Both the position numbers and the translations under genes were made by a program. The notes under the pieces were generated by a model. It saw only the letters and a list, made by a program, of their open reading frames with translations. It did no database searches and had not been told where the DNA came from. Shown here in pieces: positions 19,657 through 21,715 of a stretch of DNA of 21,715 nt. Origin of the DNA: Halocafeteria seosinensis (lineage: Eukaryota > Sar > Bigyra > Bicosoecida); NCBI GenBank assembly GCA_001687465.1, contig LVLI01002133.1, forward strand, positions 1-21,715, read 5' to 3'. How positions within the stretch are numbered: position 1 is the first letter of the stretch; each line of letters starts with the position of its first letter.

Positions 19657-21109
19657 ACGTCCGTTTAACCAACCACATGTGTCTCTCATCGGGGCGAGCC
19701 TCACTGAAGTGTGAATGACGATTACACTCGCAGCAGGTGATGAGACCGACAAATTCACCCTTCGATTATGCAATCCCGATGTGATGAAGATGCCCAGGAT
19801 AGAGCGATCCAATGCACTGTTGTCTTCGTTTAACAAGTGAGCGCTTTGTACTGAAGGACTTAAGGCTTCCTTGCTGTTTGATTCCTTATTACAATCAAAC
19901 CATCACACTCCGGAGAAGTCTACAGTGGCTTATACACCAAGAGGCGGACACCGTCGACATTCAGTTTATACACAATCGATGCGATACATTGATATTAAGA
20001 AGAAAACAATTAATTAAGACCGTTACAAACCATCCATTTAAAGTAACCAGCTAACGCTTTGTAATGCTGTACAATGTACCGCTGTCTTTCGTTCATTGTA
20101 TTTAGATTCCCTTTCAAACAGGACCATCACTTACTCCCATTTCTCGAGCTCCTTCCATATGGTAAAACAAAGTCTAGCGTTTACACGCTCAAACTGGAGA
20201 AAGAAACGGGAAAGTATTCCTTAAAATTTTTCGTAAGCTTTTTATTGTCGGGGCTTCAGCGTTTTCAATGTCCTCAGCGCAGGCCTCAGTTCTCTCCCTT
20301 AAAAGGAAAAGAAACGTTTCCGATAATGTTGCAACTGTTTGGATCTAAGCACTCTAGTTCACAACTTGTGATTTTGCATGCAAAGCCATGGTTGGACATA
20401 TAACGACGCTTCAATGGATAAATGGAGAAGCAACTTATATGGCTTCTTTTCCTTCAAAACAATCGGCAGAAGGTGGCAAGGATTGGTGCCCTGTGATTCC
20501 CGGCTTGGTCGGTAAATTTTGGAAGAACTTTCCGCAATACTGTACTGTGGTGCCTCTTAGCCGTTTGTATGGTTTCCCCATATTTGCAGTACGTCTACGC
20601 AACAGTGTCAACGTAAACTACCATGAATAGGAATCCGCTAATACCGTCGTCGGAGCTCTCTCATTGTTTCTATTCTTAACAAACTTCTACCGTTGGCTCC
20701 TAGGAGATTGCCGTAGAAAAGAGTCCTGCATTTGGATGGAGTATCATCTACAAGGAACCGGGGTTCAGATTATCCAGGCGCAGGCACCAGTAAAAATATG
20801 AATTCTCCCGTTCAAGGCGACGCAGGTTTACCTGAGCTCTTTTGGAAAGTTCTTTCGCCCTTGGTCTCCCCATACCATGGTGTAAAAAACTGGTAAATAA
20901 TTTAACTCTGGAGACTCTTTCAATATTTTGAGGAAGATGTTCTGATTTGACTCCAAAAACGCTTTCAATATCTTCAGGAAGATGCTCTTGACGCAAAAGA
21001 TGAACCTGTCAGGGATATCTACTAATCCTCAACGAGGCTTCCGAGTTAGTGCTCGTAGTTTTGGAGGAAATGCTCGATCCGAACTACTGCCAGCCTAAAC
21101 ACCAAATAT
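19657..21109. other. Downstream flank without a supported gene
   Basis: The forward frames at 20074-20403 (109 codons) and 20388-20630 (80 codons) overlap and have no recognisable motif or composition bias beyond chance. The reverse frame at 20748-20996 lacks an ATG; it opens with TTG and is closed upstream by a stop at 21009-21011. An imperfect tandem repeat lies at 20917-21000. The 3' UTR and polyadenylation site of the giant gene must lie at the start of this stretch, but no canonical signal can be pointed to. Confidence 0.5.
20917..21000. repeat. Imperfect tandem repeat, period 45 bp
   Basis: Two copies start at 20917 and 20962 with the same CTTTCAATAT beginning and share 24 of the first 27 bases. 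The similarity fades after that. In the reverse frame they encode two copies of an EHLP[EQ][DN]IE motif of 15 residues. The equality of period and codon multiple (45 = 15 x 3) is compatible with a decayed coding repeat, but no gene is visible around it. Confidence 0.55.
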
Positions 21110-21319
21110 ATGCGTCTTGACAACCCTTTTAATGAGTGGATCTACGAGTGGAGACACGAAGCACGGTGCTTCAAGCACCTACAGTACAACGAAGAAGAGG
21201 AGATGGCTTCCAGAGAGTTGAGAGCAAGAGCGAAAGAGATGGGAGAAAAAGCATTGGAGAGTTTGGAAAAGGGAGGGGAGGACAATAAAGTGGATGCGGT
21301 GAACCGGAATTGTCAATGA
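21110..21319 (+). CDS. Doubtful small ORF, acidic helical protein
   Basis: An ATG-started frame of 69 codons. Residues about 26-60 are dominated by Glu, Lys, Arg and Ala, and would form a charged amphipathic or coiled helix. The N-terminal third has an NEWIYEW segment. No family is recognised. The context of the ATG is weak (T at -3), and the purine-rich DNA of the second half produces such a composition by itself. It could be an exon of a gene running further right, a small gene, or chance. Confidence 0.2.
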   Translation: MRLDNPFNEWIYEWRHEARCFKHLQYNEEEEMASRELRARAKEMGEKALESLEKGGEDNKVDAVNRNCQ

Positions 21320-21626
21320 TTGAGGTAGACGAATGTGAGCGAAAAAAGTGCAAAAGGCAGATCGATATCTCGATTTGGAAGCTACAACCAAAAATAAAGG
21401 AGATCTTATCTTGACTACTCCCAAAACAAGATGGGATACTTCCGATGGTATCTTATCGTGGTTACTGAGAATATCTAATGCTATTTCCTTCTTTGGTACG
21501 GAATATCATAGTTCTTCACGCTGCTAATTGCTCCAACAATATCGTGGCTGAAGTACTCGTTGTGGTCCTCGCTTAGCGCAGCGGCCGCTCGTATGATCAT
21601 AACGCCGCTGTCGTTTGCATTCGTTA
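21320..21626. other. Right-end flank without a supported gene
   Basis: No reading frame with a recognisable product is seen on either strand. Two 10-bp perfect palindromes lie at 21580-21589 (containing a NotI site) and 21592-21601, just before the long palindrome. Confidence 0.4.
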
Positions 21627-21678
21627 CCTATCACCCGCCAACGTGAAATCAATTGATTTCACGTTGGCGGGTGATAGG
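21627..21678. repeat. Perfect 52-bp palindrome without spacer
   Basis: Arms of 26 bp (21627-21652 and 21653-21678) are exact reverse complements with no loop; the centre is CAATTG. The match ends cleanly: the next pair, A21626 and G21679, does not match. It could form a cruciform in DNA or a hairpin in RNA. It may be a miniature inverted-repeat remnant, a dimeric protein-binding site, or the loop end of a hairpin-forming element. Confidence 0.9.
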
Positions 21679-21715
21679 GCATTTTAACCAGCATATAATA
21701 ATTTATGTCGGATTT

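Noticed and set aside
19564-19836. Reverse-strand ORF overlapping the gene end
   Set aside because: It opens with TTG rather than ATG, lies partly antisense to the tail of the real gene and has no recognisable motif.
19812-20054. Possible copia-type retroelement RNase H fragment (HQEADTVDIQFIH segment)
   Set aside because: Only a weak likeness to the KHIDxRYHF signature; no neighbouring polymerase or LTR sequence is visible.

Overview
The window holds one giant protein-coding gene and two long flanks in which no gene can be supported with confidence. The gene is an uninterrupted forward reading frame. It starts at the ATG at 1719 and stops at 19623-19625, giving 5968 residues (numbered below from Met1 at 1719). 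The encoded protein begins with a classical signal peptide and ends with one membrane helix, an Arg-rich stop-transfer and a 39-residue cytoplasmic tail. It is therefore predicted to be a type I surface protein with an ectodomain of about 5,870 residues. The organism is probably an intron-poor microbial eukaryote, such as a unicellular alga or another protist. The reasons are flanks of 1.6 and 2.1 kb without recognisable genes, no ribosome-binding site, CUB-like modules, and the single-pass anchor with a short tail. The species cannot be named from this sequence.

Ectodomain from N to C terminus: (1) about eleven CUB-like modules, 1917-5613. (2) An Asp-rich MopE-type metal-binding motif, 5652-5741. 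(3) Three HYR-like repeats, 5748-6513. (4) A fibronectin-III-like module and five to six CARDB-type repeats, 6517-9123. (5) A charged linker with an RGD, then divergent beta-rich sequence. (6) An IPT/TIG-like module and a region with an APIDW motif, 11118-12160. (7) A pancreatic-type (PF00151) lipase fold with all three catalytic positions apparently replaced, 12210-12790. (8) A class 3 (PF01764) lipase whose triad looks intact, 13530-14160. (9) A DPNDIIGP-type beta domain and a beta-sandwich, 14382-15370. (10) An EGF-like module, 15384-15539. (11) About six modules with a DxDGSE signature, like those of bacterial RTX adhesins, 15975-18555. (12) A membrane-proximal domain ending in a CHFT motif that resembles a GPS autoproteolysis site, followed by the membrane helix.

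The main points of interest follow. A dead lipase and an apparently live lipase sit in tandem in one surface protein. They lie between two halves of a backbone that, from memory, resembles very large secreted bacterial proteins. The N-terminal third (CUB-like) looks eukaryotic and the rest looks bacterial in style, so the gene may be a fusion of a transferred bacterial gene with host modules. A plausible reading is a large adhesive surface protein carrying a lipid-hydrolysing centre; that is inference.

The left flank (1-1718) holds a possible leader intron and a 19-codon upstream ORF. The right flank (19626-21715) holds a hairpin with a T-run just after the stop codon, a small imperfect tandem repeat, one doubtful 69-residue ORF, and a perfect 52-bp palindrome without a spacer near the window end.
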